A stretch of 64,000 nucleotides of DNA from contig CM041201.1 of assembly GCA_023078555.1 (NCBI GenBank), positions 253,213 through 317,212 on the forward strand, in the 5' to 3' direction. Below are positions 1 through 9,599 of this stretch, one piece after another. Position 1 is the first letter of the stretch. Every line of letters starts with the position of its first letter. The notes under the pieces are model-generated. The model was not told the DNA's origin. It ran no database searches and saw nothing but the letters and a program-made list of their open reading frames with translations. A program made the translations under genes and the position numbers. This stretch comes from Ulva prolifera. Taxonomy: Eukaryota; Chlorophyta; Ulvophyceae; Ulvales; Ulvaceae.

Positions 1-53
1 GCACCCAGCACCCAGCACCCAGCACCCAGCACCCAGCACCCAGCACCCAGCAC
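1..53. repeat. Heptamer tandem repeat (CACCCAG)n
   Basis: About seven copies of CACCCAG fill the left edge of the window and run straight into the LINE-like coding remnant. The array probably continues to the left, so its full length is unknown. No coding role is evident. Confidence 0.9.
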
Positions 54-1923
54 ACGGCGGATCTGGTCGACAGGCTGGTACGGCTACCGCTGCCGGCCCA
101 GTCGCAGTGGGCGATCCTGTACCACTGCCTCCAGCACCGGGAAGCACAGGTTCTCCGGAACACGCCGTGGGGTGCGCTCCGGGATTATCTGCCCACCGTT
201 GAGCACGCCACGCCCCGCGGCCTCTGCAGCGTCATGGGAGTGTCTGACCTGACCCCTGACCAGGTCGTACAGGCCAGCCTGCCCAACCGCCACGGCGGCA
301 TGGGGCTCCGGCATTACTGTGAGGACACAGCAGACGTGGCCCGCCTGTCCTCTGCAGCGCTGCCCCATCGTCCGCTCGCTGGGGGGGTTGAACGTGGCCA
401 GCCGTTCTGTAGCGAGGCAGCCGTCGAGATGCAACTGCTGCTGGACAGGCTGCGCCGGGCATGGGGCGCCGCCATCCCCGGCGTCGCCGAATGCCCCACC
501 AGCGTCGCGGCTTGGGCGCAGGACAGCACATCGAAGGTGAGGTTGACTCAGCTGCATCGCCTGCTCGCGCGCGCCGAGGCTGACGCTAGCACAGCTGCGG
601 CCTTTGAGGCGCTCTGCGCTGCCACGGATGGGCGTTCAGCCAGTCTGGCAGCGGAAGCGCGCCTGCGCAGCTGCATGGGGGCCCTCGCGTCGGCATGGCT
701 CACAGCGTTCCCTGGACCGGACACGGGTCTGTCCGACATGGAGTTCGGCGCGTACACCTGGCTGCGGCTCGGGGAAGCCCTCCTCCCGCGCCTCGGCGAA
801 GACGGAGGCTAACCCTGCGGGCGGAGCGGGGAGGCGGGCACACACTCGCTGGTCTGCGCTCCTCTGTGGGGGACAGGCATCGTGCACAACCTGCTCGTCG
901 AGATGTGGAGGTGCGTGATCGCGCGCAGCGGCATCATGTCGGCGGTGGCGCCGCACCTGAGTAGGCTCCTCAAGGGCCTCAGCCGCGGCCTCTCGGCTCG
1001 CTCCACGGCCGGTCACGCGTCACCCTCTACCACCTCCCAGCCCGCCAAAGCCTCGGCCGCGCCGCAACCCCTCTTGGCGCCCAGGTTCCCCCTCCCACCA
1101 CCTACGCAGCTGCTGTCGTGTCGACGGATGACGTCGGGATGGCGAGCCCACCCCCGGCACCCCCGGCCCCAGCCGGCCCCGCGGCAGCCGCAGGGGACCT
1201 CCCCCTGTGCGCCGACGGCCACTCGCCTGCCCTGCGACGGACAGCCGCACGCGAGCCCCGAGCAGGGCGCCCCACCGGCCACCGCCCGCAGGATGCGCAT
1301 GGGCGCCCAGCGAGGCGACATACTTGCGTGCTTTCTGGGCGCCCCAGTGATCGGCGACGTGTGTGTCACCCACCCGCTTGCAGGTTCCAATGTTCGCGCT
1401 GCGGCGCTGCGGCGCCTCGGCGGAGGCCGCTGACCGGCGGACGTGCGACAAGTACGGCCGCGCAGGTGTCGGGGGGCTCAGCCTGGTCCCGCTGTCGCAT
1501 GATTCATACGGGCACGTGGGCCAGGCTGCGTTTGCGTTCCTCAACAGGCTTGCCGATGTGGCTGCAGGGGCGGGAGCGGTCTCTCAACGGCGGTTCCTGG
1601 AGAACGCAATGCGCGACATCTCCATGTCGCTCTGCCGCGCCGTCGCGCATCAGGTTCACGCCGCTGCCCCGCTAATGGCCCGCGGGCAAGGCAGTCTTGA
1701 CGGGACTTGCGGTCCCATGCAATTACCTCTCGCCGCTCACAGGCCATCCGGCGTGAGCGGCGAGCCGCCCGCGGCGTCCCCGCCCCTCCGACCGGGCATC
1801 GGCTGCGGCTCGAGCACTTGGCTTGCCGGCGCGCGCCGCCTCTTCCGCGTGACCCGGCGCCCGGACACATCCCGTGGGTGCTGGGCCTTGAGCGTGCTGT
1901 GTCCTGAATGGGTCGGCGGATGA
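54..1923 (+). pseudogene. LINE ORF2 C-terminal remnant (post-RT region plus endonuclease-like C terminus)
   Basis: Reading frame 3 from about position 54 shows the thumb-like region that follows the RT in many LINEs: QHREAQVLRNTPW, then QASLPNRHGGMGLR near 275-310. A TAA at 810-812 interrupts the frame, which continues with HNLLVEMWRCVIARSG (about 883-930) and then RGDILACF and DVCVTHPLAG (about 1310-1385). These resemble the C-terminal restriction-like endonuclease region. Near 1400-1430 the frame shifts to frame 1, giving CDKYGRAG, LVPLSHDSYGHVGQAAFAFL and a helical tail, and ending at 1923. One stop and one frameshift make this a dead copy. The protein would act in target-primed reverse transcription. 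The match is by pattern only. Confidence 0.65.
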
Positions 1924-2345
1924 CGGCGCTGCCGTCTTGTTCCGCCGCTCAGGGCTGATCTGTTCAGGGGCGGGAGTGAAGCGGGGGACGGCTGCGGTAG
2001 GGGGAGTGGGTTGGGGTCTGGGGGCTGGGGGGGCGAGGCCCCCCGGCTGCCAGCTTGGGTGGGGTCGTGTATATACTATTGCGTGCAGGTGCGGAGGTGC
2101 GTGTGTTGAGGGCTGGAGCGGGGCCGAGTGCGTGGGTGTGGTGTGGGGGTATGTGGGTGCGTTTTCAGTGGGTTCCTGCCAGGCCAAGGTGGGGCGCTAT
2201 GTGCAATTGCTTGCTGTGACTGGGCCCCAAGTTCAGGCGGATTCGACGTGGATGCCACTCTCCTGCCGCGCGTGCTTTGGGCTGTTTGTGTGCTTGCTCG
2301 TTGTCCTGGCGGCGCTACCGGCCCCTCCGGCTTTGTCCTTGTAAC
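54..2345 (+). mobile_element. 3' part of a decayed LINE (non-LTR retrotransposon)
   Basis: This stretch reads as the distal half of a LINE ORF2 followed by a 3' untranslated region of about 420 bp. The left part of the element lies outside the window or was replaced by the heptamer repeat. The 3' end is taken at GGCTTTGTCCTTGTAA (about 2330-2345), followed by CACACA. That terminus is also the terminus of the SINE-like copies at 9.2, 37.0 and 47.2 kb, which suggests this LINE family mobilises them. The target duplication cannot be checked because the 5' end is missing. Family assignment within the LINEs is not attempted. Confidence 0.7.
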
Positions 2346-2495
2346 ACACATTCACGGGAGATGGCCCATGATCCATTCATCCGGGGCCAAGCTACGCGAT
2401 CGTGAAGGCCGTTGAGTAGCGCGTTGCCTGGTTCGGTCCGATGACAGGAAGCCAATACTTAAGGCCACGCTCAGTCGAACGTAGCGTCTCTAAAG

Positions 2496-2597
2496 CAGTG
2501 TTGGGTCACTTTGCAGCATTTCCAGGTCTGACACCCAGAAATCAGGCCTGAAAATCCGGAATTGTTACATATGATCGGGCCCGACGACCCAACACTG
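2496..2597. mobile_element. hAT-type MITE with 8-bp target duplication
   Basis: This is a 102-bp non-coding element with perfect 12-bp terminal inverted repeats, CAGTGTTGGGTC on the left and GACCCAACACTG on the right. It is flanked on both sides by the direct repeat CTCTAAAG (2488-2495 and 2598-2605). An 8-bp target duplication with a terminus beginning CAGTG is the signature of the hAT superfamily. There is no room for a transposase, so the element is non-autonomous. A possibly related, degenerate copy lies at 9478-9599. Confidence 0.88.
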
Positions 2598-2599
2598 CT

Positions 2600-3133
2600 C
2601 TAAAGCCCTACACGTGTGCTCCCGCTGCCCGTTCGAAGCCCGCTCATACGACGTTGTACGCAGGATCCAAGCCAATAATCGGTACTACGGAACGTTCCGT
2701 AGTACTCACTCAGGATCAACGCCAGCTTCACGCCACTGACCACGCAAGGACGTCTCCTTAGGTGAGGCGTGAACGCCTCGTTAATACAATACGCACACGC
2801 TGGATCCATATCCAGCCCATCGGTGTCGAGCTCCTCAACACCCAGTAGGAACATGCCATCCAGGAATAACACAACGTACCAAGCTCCTGGTGCGTACGCA
2901 GCATGCGGCAGATAGCAGTCACCATTCTCAATAGAAATCCTTACGCCATGCATCGCCATCTGGAGAGGTGGAGCACAAGCGACCAGCAATATTATATATG
3001 GACTGGTGCTGGTGAAGAAGAAATCATGGCAACCCATACTGCCATTCATGACAACATAGGGCAAGCTGCTGGCAAGCAAGGCTGCAACAAGGGTTGTGCT
3101 GTCAGCGGTGGATAGCTGCAGGCAAGAATGCAT
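2600..3133 (-). CDS. Hypothetical protein, possibly secreted, unrecognised
   Basis: This is an open frame of 177 codons on the minus strand. The N-terminal part is hydrophobic (TTLVAALLASSLPYVV, about residues 13-28) and could be a signal peptide. The middle contains GDCYLPHAAYAPGAWYVVLF and a region rich in Asp and Cys. A possible acceptor (CTCTCCAG) precedes MAMHGVRISIENGD near residue 59, so the true gene may be spliced with a different start. I do not recognise a domain. It could be a single exon of a larger gene or a chance frame. It abuts the hAT MITE, whose right target duplication overlaps its last codons. Confidence 0.35.
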   Translation of the reverse strand: MHSCLQLSTADSTTLVAALLASSLPYVVMNGSMGCHDFFFTSTSPYIILLVACAPPLQMAMHGVRISIENGDCYLPHAAYAPGAWYVVLFLDGMFLLGVEELDTDGLDMDPACAYCINEAFTPHLRRRPCVVSGVKLALILSEYYGTFRSTDYWLGSCVQRRMSGLRTGSGSTRVGL

Positions 3134-3467
3134 CAGTATCGTTCACACACTCCAGTTTACAGCCGGGCTGTTGTCATGCGCTAGCACTACAGCACTACGC
3201 CCACAATCCGCTGTTCTATGCACATGACAGCGCTGCTCACTCTATTGATCTGTTGATTATCGCAACTTTGCAAACCTATACTCGCACACCCCTCTCATCC
3301 TGCTGCGCATCTACCCCAATGCGTGCATGGATCCGTCTGCATATCTCATTCTCAGCATGAGATCCCTCACAGTGAAAATGCAACTGCAAACCACAGTGCT
3401 GACGACGGCAAAGACATCATGACCTTCAAAGATGGCAGTTCACTGAATCTTAATATCTGACCAGTCG

Positions 3468-4208
3468 CTAGCAGCCACTCTCAAGAGCTGATGGTCCGGG
3501 CCGCTGCTCAAAGGCAATCTGCTCTGGGGTGCCAAGGTCGTCCGGCGCTCGGCCTGGCTGGAATGCACACCATAGGTCAGCATACACAGTCCCGTACACA
3601 GTGCTGCGATACCCGTTCCCCACTCTGGGGTCTCGCCTGTGTGGCGGTCCAAAGACGTCAGGGAGCAGTTCATGTTGCCTGACTGTGAAGCACTGGCCCA
3701 GAGCTTCTTGCGTTGCTGGGACCTCGCCTTCAAACGAGTCCAGGACCAGTTTATCTATTGAATCGATATTGTATGGTGCCTTAAAGGTCACTTCAATTTT
3801 CTCCAGGAGCAGACAGCTTGGAACATTGCCGTTTAAGCCTGCAGTGAACTCGGACTCGACCACTGCTTCCTCTTCGGCAAATGGAGCATCGGAAGTTCTG
3901 ATGGCGCCTCGGTCAGGATCGAAGAGATCCAGGGATACGCTCTTGCCTTCAATCCCTGTGGCGAGGAACTGCAATGCGCAGCGGAAGCTGCCGTTTGCGA
4001 TGCGGGGGCCTTCGGGATTGAAGCAGCCTCTGCCACAGACAATGACTGCACACTGGGCAAGCACGTGGCAAGCAAGCACCAATCGTGCAGCAGGGTCACG
4101 CACGATGACAACTGCTGCTGAAGTGTAGAGAGACGAAAGGGAAGTGTGGGCTGGACTTGCAGGCGGGAAAGCTAGCGACATGTACAGAAAGGCATGCCCA
4201 TGCAACAC
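3468..4208 (-). CDS. Hypothetical protein, unrecognised
   Basis: This is a 246-codon open frame whose composition looks like protein. It has a hydrophobic stretch with cysteines (LVLACHVLAQCAVIVCGRG, about residues 43-61), then a mixed beta-like region (FRCALQFLATGIEGKSVSLD, LLLEKIEVTFKAPYNID). The first 25-40 residues may be upstream intron, and the real start is uncertain. No family is recognised. A short hydrophobic frame at 4212-4442 lies directly upstream in transcription and may be another exon. The gene sits in the same orientation as the DM13 paralogues but shows no DM13 signature. Confidence 0.4.
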   Translation of the reverse strand: MLHGHAFLYMSLAFPPASPAHTSLSSLYTSAAVVIVRDPAARLVLACHVLAQCAVIVCGRGCFNPEGPRIANGSFRCALQFLATGIEGKSVSLDLFDPDRGAIRTSDAPFAEEEAVVESEFTAGLNGNVPSCLLLEKIEVTFKAPYNIDSIDKLVLDSFEGEVPATQEALGQCFTVRQHELLPDVFGPPHRRDPRVGNGYRSTVYGTVYADLWCAFQPGRAPDDLGTPEQIAFEQRPGPSALESGC

Positions 4209-5456
4209 AGATCATGCGAGTAGACCCACAGAGACTACAAGTATAGGCTGAAGGATCAGGAGCAAGCTGTAGAGTGATAGCGGCACATCTGACATGTGAA
4301 GTGCTGCACGATCGGATCGTAGTTGGCGTTCCTGAGCTCCTGATTGAGCTCCCAACCACCTTCTGGCAAACAAGTACGCCACGCTGGGGCCACATGTGGC
4401 CCTGTATCGACCCTCCAGTCTCACAGACCAGTGATTAGACATACAGCAAGCTTTATTGGCCTCTGGAGGCTATCACCTCTTGAGGCGAAGAAACCAGGGA
4501 CAATCCACACTGGAGCACATTTGCCATCGTCCGCCAGACGCGCTAGGCGCGCTTTTATTGCGCTGGGTCGAATATTCTGAATTGCTGAGCTATATTCTCG
4601 GCAGCTTCAGGTTGTTGACACCCGCCCGCCTTGGCCGGCAGCAGCGTCAGGGCGCAGCACGACTGTAAACGTCTGTAGCTCGGGCGCCAGGTTTCGCAGC
4701 AAGTATGTCTACTACCTCGTACTCTGCAGGTTCTCTTTGCACATCCAAAATTTCTCCTAACGGGTCCATGTGTCCGCCTGCCACGCATGCTCAGTTAGCA
4801 GGCTTGTGTAGCACAAGGACACGATCGGAGGAACACGTAGCACTGCAGCAACACAGCTGAAACACACCAAGCCACACTAAGCTCCGCACAGAAACACCAC
4901 AGCCGTGCGCATGCCCCAGAAAACCCAAGAATCCTCCGACACCCCCAAAACCACCAACGTGCTGTGGTCAGGAGCGAGGCCGTTGTTTCCTATTCTGCTA
5001 GCCAATCAATGGCATAACAATCGATCGTGCTGATGCTCTCAGTGGGGTTGCGTACTAGCAGTGCAGCGAGCCGGGTGGGTACACGAATGATCAGGGAGGT
5101 TGCACTCGTGGTTGCCGGCTTGCACCTCCATGACCAGGTCACTGTGAAGGCAAACTGGTTCTCAAGAGAGTTAACCTCAAAGACCTCTGAGTCGGGTGAT
5201 GAGTGAGCATGAAGAGATCGAGTACAGAATGCTATCGTGTCTTTTCATCACAATCATAACCACCTGCCATCGCAGCACTCCACATATAGAGATATCCATT
5301 CACTACATTCGTCGTAACCTGCCAGCTCTGGAGAGCGGCCACATACCTACCTCAACCCATGCAATTCCCCCGTCAGGACAACGCCCCGCCGTCACACTTG
5401 CCAGCAGCACGTCGCTCCATCTGGGATCATCATGCATGCCACACATGCATGCGGAG
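4209..5456. other. Unassigned interval with two small minus-strand frames
   Basis: No gene is recognised. Two minus-strand frames look protein-like. One at about 4654-4776 begins MDPLGEILDVQREPAEYEVV and ends after about 40 residues. The other, at 4212-4442, ends in a hydrophobic segment (LSLYSLLLILQPILVVSVGL). They could be exons of one gene or belong to the gene at 3468-4208, but I could not connect them with convincing splice sites. The rest, up to the DM13 gene terminus, shows nothing clear. Confidence 0.4.
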
Positions 5457-7496
5457 CTACAGCAGCAGCACAGCCGCACCGGCCGCAAGTGCGCCTGCGG
5501 ACACAAACTTCGCGACGCCCGCAGCCCCGTCCGCCTCCACGGCCGCACCATCCGCCGACTCAGCCTCAGATGACTCAGCCTCAGCTGCCTCATCCCCCCC
5601 GACTCCCAGGTCTGCAGTGTCGTCGTCGCCCTCCACTTCACCAGGCTCCCCCACCTCTGGGGTGGCTGCCGCCGCCGGCCCCGGCGCCGGCGGCGCCATC
5701 GCGGGTTCCACCACAATCGGGCCATCCACAGGATCGGCGGCGACCGGGGCGGTCGCCACCGGCGCGGACACCGGATCCGGAGTCACGGAGTCAATTGGCC
5801 CAGGGGCGTCGGCGACATCAGTCGGCACTGCCGCGGCGAGCGGCGTTGACAGCGGGGCGACATCGGCGGGGCCGGGGCCGGGGGCGGCGCCGTCGCACTC
5901 GAGCGCCGCGTTGCCGAAGTCGACCGCGTAGTCCTCGCACCAGAGCGAGATGTGGTCGAGGTCCGGGCTGAGGAGGAGCTGCGAGCCGTCGGCGGCCTTG
6001 CCGAGCCGCACGACGACCTCGCCCGACCCGCCGGGAACGTTCATGCCTGAACAACGCCCCCCGTTTTTGGAACTGCGAATGCCATAACGGGACCGGTGAA
6101 TGACAAACGGCGCAGCGGAGGTGCAAGCGGTATGTGTGCGGGTGAAAGACACGTCTTGTGAAAGACCCGTACAGTCCATATGTGTGAGGCTGCGAGCAGC
6201 TTCAGTGGGTGCTGCTGCGGCGCCATGCAGCTGCGGAGCCTGTGGTACAGGCAGAGGCGCGTAATGCATGCCATCAGACCGCCCGGCCTGCAAGGCGATA
6301 GCGGGAGCCCGCTCCCCGCTTGTTGTGAGCAAGACACATGCTGCCCCCGGATGGACGGCCGGCTGCGTGAAGCAATTACATGCAGAGGCTGAGCTGCTGG
6401 TGAAGCTTGCTGGCTGCAGCTATGCCTAGCACAATCCTCATGTGGTTGTGCTTGCTATGGGACCCAAGAGTGGCGCTTGCGAGGTGGGACTGCGGGGCTC
6501 AGGGGCGCCGTACCTGTTTGGTAGTTTCCGACCTCTCCCAGCTCCGCGACCTTGATAGCGTTTTCGGGATAAGGGAACACCTCAGGGCTGCCAGCCTGTC
6601 GCGATGCCCACCTGCAGGTGACAGCGCGGTGACACTGGTGAGAGGCCGGGAAGCAATATGCAATGTTGCTACAACATGCAGTGGGGTGTGTGTATGTATG
6701 CATGCAATGTTGCCACAACATGCAGTGGGGTGTATGTATGTATGCAATGTTGCTACAACATGCAGTGGGGCGTGTATGTATGTATGCAGTTGCATGAGAG
6801 GGGCTGTAAGCAGCCTTGTGAATGCCTGCACGAGCCAGAATGCTTGGCGCAAGACGAAATCTGACAACATCAGCGTTGGAAACTGAGCGTTGAAAGGAGA
6901 GGTTCCTTTAGAATCATGAGCTGCCGCAGCAGGACGGGCTCTGACAGAGAGCATGAGCATGCACACGTGGAGTCAGAGATCGTGACAGGGCTTGACGATC
7001 CCGTGAAACAGCAGACATGTATTGTTTGACGCAATAAATAGGTGTGCCTGGGCCTCTGCAATCCGCATCATCTCCTGGATGGGACAATACACACTGTGGA
7101 TGTGTGGTAAGCGGCCTTTGCTTGCTGGGCAGGTGCCAGATTGGCTGCAGTACCATTCAATGCAAATAGCGTGTTGCGCTGTTCGCACCACTCGACTGCT
7201 GGGCCTTCTCCATCAAATGTATACCGAGAGATCCGGAACGTACAGTCGTCGATGACAGTGACTGTGCCACCTGTCTCATGCTGCAGTTCGATAAACTCTC
7301 CTGTGCAGCCTGCCATCACTGACGTGCAGTCTGCAGGTGATGTCCCATCCCACTCCTGGAAGGGGATGGTGAACGTTTCGTCCATTGCACCGATTGTTGC
7401 TGTGCCTATAACTTCGCCATTCTGGGCCGCTGCCATGTTGCATAGCGCAATGGCCGCAGCGCTAATGATGCATAGCCGAGTCGACATGTACAGCAT
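5457..7496 (-). CDS. Secreted DM13-domain protein with Pro/Ala/Asp-rich stalk and probable GPI anchor (3 exons)
   Basis: Exons on the minus strand are 7496-7189, 6611-6514 and 6046-5457, which join in frame to about 331 residues. The N terminus is a signal peptide (start at 7496 or 7487). The DM13 domain follows: GTATIGAMDETFTIP, VTVIDDCTFRI, FDGEGPAVEW, split codon, WASRQAGSPEVFPYPENAI, then EVVVRLG, LLLSPDLDHISLWCEDYAVD and FGNAAL. The SLWC..aVdFG ending is typical of DM13, a domain proposed to take part in extracellular redox chemistry. A stalk of about 130 residues rich in Pro, Ala, Asp and Glu leads to a hydrophobic C terminus (AGALAAGAAVLLL), as in GPI-anchored proteins. Donors are GTGCGA and GTACGG, with acceptors CTGCAG and TTCAG. 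The paralogue at 11.4-12.4 kb lacks the first intron. The domain call rests on motif resemblance. Confidence 0.72.
6657..6790. repeat. Three tandem copies of a ~41-bp palindrome-containing unit in intron 1 of the DM13 gene
   Basis: Three units of about 41 bp each contain ATGTTGCTACAACAT (ATGTTGCCACAACAT in the second), a short perfect hairpin, followed by GCAGTGGGGTGTGTATGTATG-like sequence. The array lies wholly inside intron 1 (6612-7188) of the minus-strand DM13 gene. That intron is absent from the paralogue at 11.4-12.4 kb. Confidence 0.85.
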
Positions 7497-7599
7497 CACG
7501 GGGAACCTGCAGGCAAGCGAAGAGTTTGACAAACGTAACGGCAGCGCAAGTCGAAATGCAAATATGTCGAGACAGTACAGGCAGTGTATCATCGCCGCT

Positions 7600-8797
7600 T
7601 GCGCAGTACCTAGCTACAGCGTGCATGCGTTCCGTGCTTGATGCTGAGCATTGCGAGACACTTGCCATCAATGGCCCACCATACAGCCTGTCGACACACA
7701 TCAGAGACCATATCACCTAGCCCGAATCATTTCAACTTCTGTAAACAAATGTCGGTTGCATGGCACCAGAATTGCACATGCCTTTCCTATTCATGCCGAT
7801 GCGACTACGAACGTGCACACATGCCGATAAGTTCGGCCGTCTTGTGCCTCCCAGGCCGACAGAGATGTCAAAGCACGGCAGATACAACATCAGAAATCAT
7901 AATCGCAAAAGTCAGTCATGCTACGAGCACCTCATGCGAGCTGGAAGGCGTGGAATGGAGCACTGGTACTATCGCGCAGAGTTTTTCGAATCGAGAGTCG
8001 TTCACATACAGCCCTTGATGGTTCACAGACACGCTGTAGCATCAGCTGAACTACTTTGATCGCGTGATTGTAGCCGTTTTTAAGTCGATCACAAACAGCA
8101 AGCGCCGATCACTCATCCAGGCCGGCCACTCGCATGCGCACCTCGCCACCGTGTACGTAACTCGCACTCGCATCAACTCGGGCGCGGGGCCTCACGTCAA
8201 CGTTCGTCCTGCCCGGTGCACCTGGTGTGTCCCAACTTTTAAACTTTGCGCATACGACCGCGAAACCCATGCAAGTGCTGGACGGTGCTGCGATGCATGT
8301 GCAGGACACCGTACGTTCACCGTACGAACGTTCAATCATCATCTGGATCCAGCTCGAGCGCGTAGAGCAATTAATGCAGAACATATAATCGATCAAACAC
8401 CGGGGCCACGAAACAACGCAGTCACCGAGGCGACACCAGTGGCGTGATGCACCCGTTCACTCTTCTGTAGCACACCAGTATACCAGTGGCGTGCGGATCT
8501 GCACGCCCGCGCGAACTTGTGCACAGCGTGCTAACACGCTGCGATGCGTGGTCCTTCGATTGATGCTGATCAGCATGCATGCATGATCTCACTCTTGTGC
8601 CGGCGAGCGGCCGGAGGGACGCCAGCTTGACATGATGTGTTACGAGGGAAAAGGCGGCAAGGCGGACAGCACCGCGACCATAGCTATAGCTAGCGAGAAT
8701 CGCAAGGACAGTACCAGGCTTGAACAACCCCGACCAGGATCCCGTCATAGATATAAAAAAAAATTATATAAAAACTTACTGTGAAGGCGAATTGTGC
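7600..8797. other. Unassigned interval
   Basis: I see no gene here that I can support. There are several short frames on both strands without recognisable motifs, and an A/T-rich stretch at 8750-8775 (ATATAAAAAAAAATTATATAAAAA). The sequence lies between the DM13 gene start and the SINE-containing region. Confidence 0.4.
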
Positions 8798-8837
8798 GGA
8801 AATCCCAGGGCCGGCAAAGCCGGCTCCGAGGGTTTCC
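8798..8837. other. Strong hairpin
   Basis: GGAAATCCCAGGGCCGGC and GCCGGCTCCGAGGGTTTCC are near-complementary arms around the loop AAA (8816-8818), with a perfect GCCGGC core. It lies just after an A/T-rich run and about 240 bp before the SINE. It may be part of an older mobile element or a structured RNA. No run of T follows on either side that would make it a classical terminator. Confidence 0.6.
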
Positions 8838-9079
8838 CCAGAAGTTGCTTGCGCTCACCGGGCCATTCCCGTTGAGCGGCGCCCACTCCCCCGCGCCCCA
8901 GCCACACCCAGCTCGACATGATGTGCCGGGTCTCGGGTGCATGCATGCAGGCCGGCAGCTCGTAGCCGACAGCAACGCCACTGCAACGGGCCAGCAATTC
9001 TGCTTGGAATCCCATGGGATCCCATGGGATGGCCAGCCCCGGGACCGCTCCGCGCCACCACGCACAGCCGCGCACGGAC

Positions 9080-9239
9080 GTGGGCGTGTGTGTGGCTGTG
9101 TGGCTGTGGCCGGCGCGGGTGCTGCCGTTGCGTGGGTGTTTTGGTGTGTGCTGCGTGTTGCTTGATGCGTGGTGTACACGTGCGGTTCCCCTGGTTCTTG
9201 CTTGCGGTGCTACCTGCCTCGCTTGCTTTGTCCTTGTGA
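9080..9239 (+). mobile_element. SINE-like element, copy 1, with 17-bp target duplication
   Basis: A 160-bp insertion is flanked by CACAGCCGCGCACGGAC at 9063-9079 and 9240-9256. It starts GTGGGCGTGTGTGTGGCTGT, passes through GCCGTTGCGTGGGTGTTTTG and ends GCTTTGTCCTTGTGA. The duplication length and absence of inverted repeats fit target-primed insertion by a LINE. I see no convincing pol III A and B boxes, so the head is of unknown origin. Copies 2 and 4 (36.9 and 47.2 kb) share the same order of motifs. Confidence 0.85.
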
Positions 9240-9477
9240 CACAGCCGCGCACGGACAGTTGCACACATGCACACGGGTGTCGGCCGTGTGCTCATGCATG
9301 GCATGCCTGCATGGACGCCAGTGTGCGTATGGTGGCCGGTCGGTTCTGGTCCGGGGTGGCTGCTGGCCTGGTCGAGAGGATCCTCATATGGCACTCCAGA
9401 GTGCTATAGGGTCGGTATCCCGGCTGCTCTTCTCAAGCTGTCTCTGTGGCGTCATAGAGCAGGGTCGGCTCGCCACG

Positions 9478-9599
9478 CAGCACTGTTTCAGGGCTGCCAT
9501 CCCAGGATTCGTGCGAGATGTTCCGCATGCATGAAACAAGTCCGAACATGTTCGGAATTGTTCGATGTGAGCGGGCCCGACTCGGAAGACCCCACGCTG
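9478..9599. mobile_element. Possible degenerate relative of the 2.5-kb hAT MITE
   Basis: The right half (CGGAATTGTTCGATGTGAGC, then GGGCCCGAC and GACCCCACGCTG) resembles the right half of the MITE at 2496-2597 (CGGAATTGTTACATATGATC, then GGGCCCGAC and GACCCAACACTG). The left end CAGCACTG is only loosely complementary to the right end. No 8-bp duplication is visible, so this is a weak call. Confidence 0.35.

Noticed and set aside
6657..6790. A CRISPR-like array
   Set aside because: Units are directly adjacent with no unique spacers, there are only three, and they lie in a eukaryotic intron.
9478..9599. A second intact hAT MITE
   Set aside because: Its ends are poorly complementary and no 8-bp duplication is present. 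Kept only as a possible degenerate relative.
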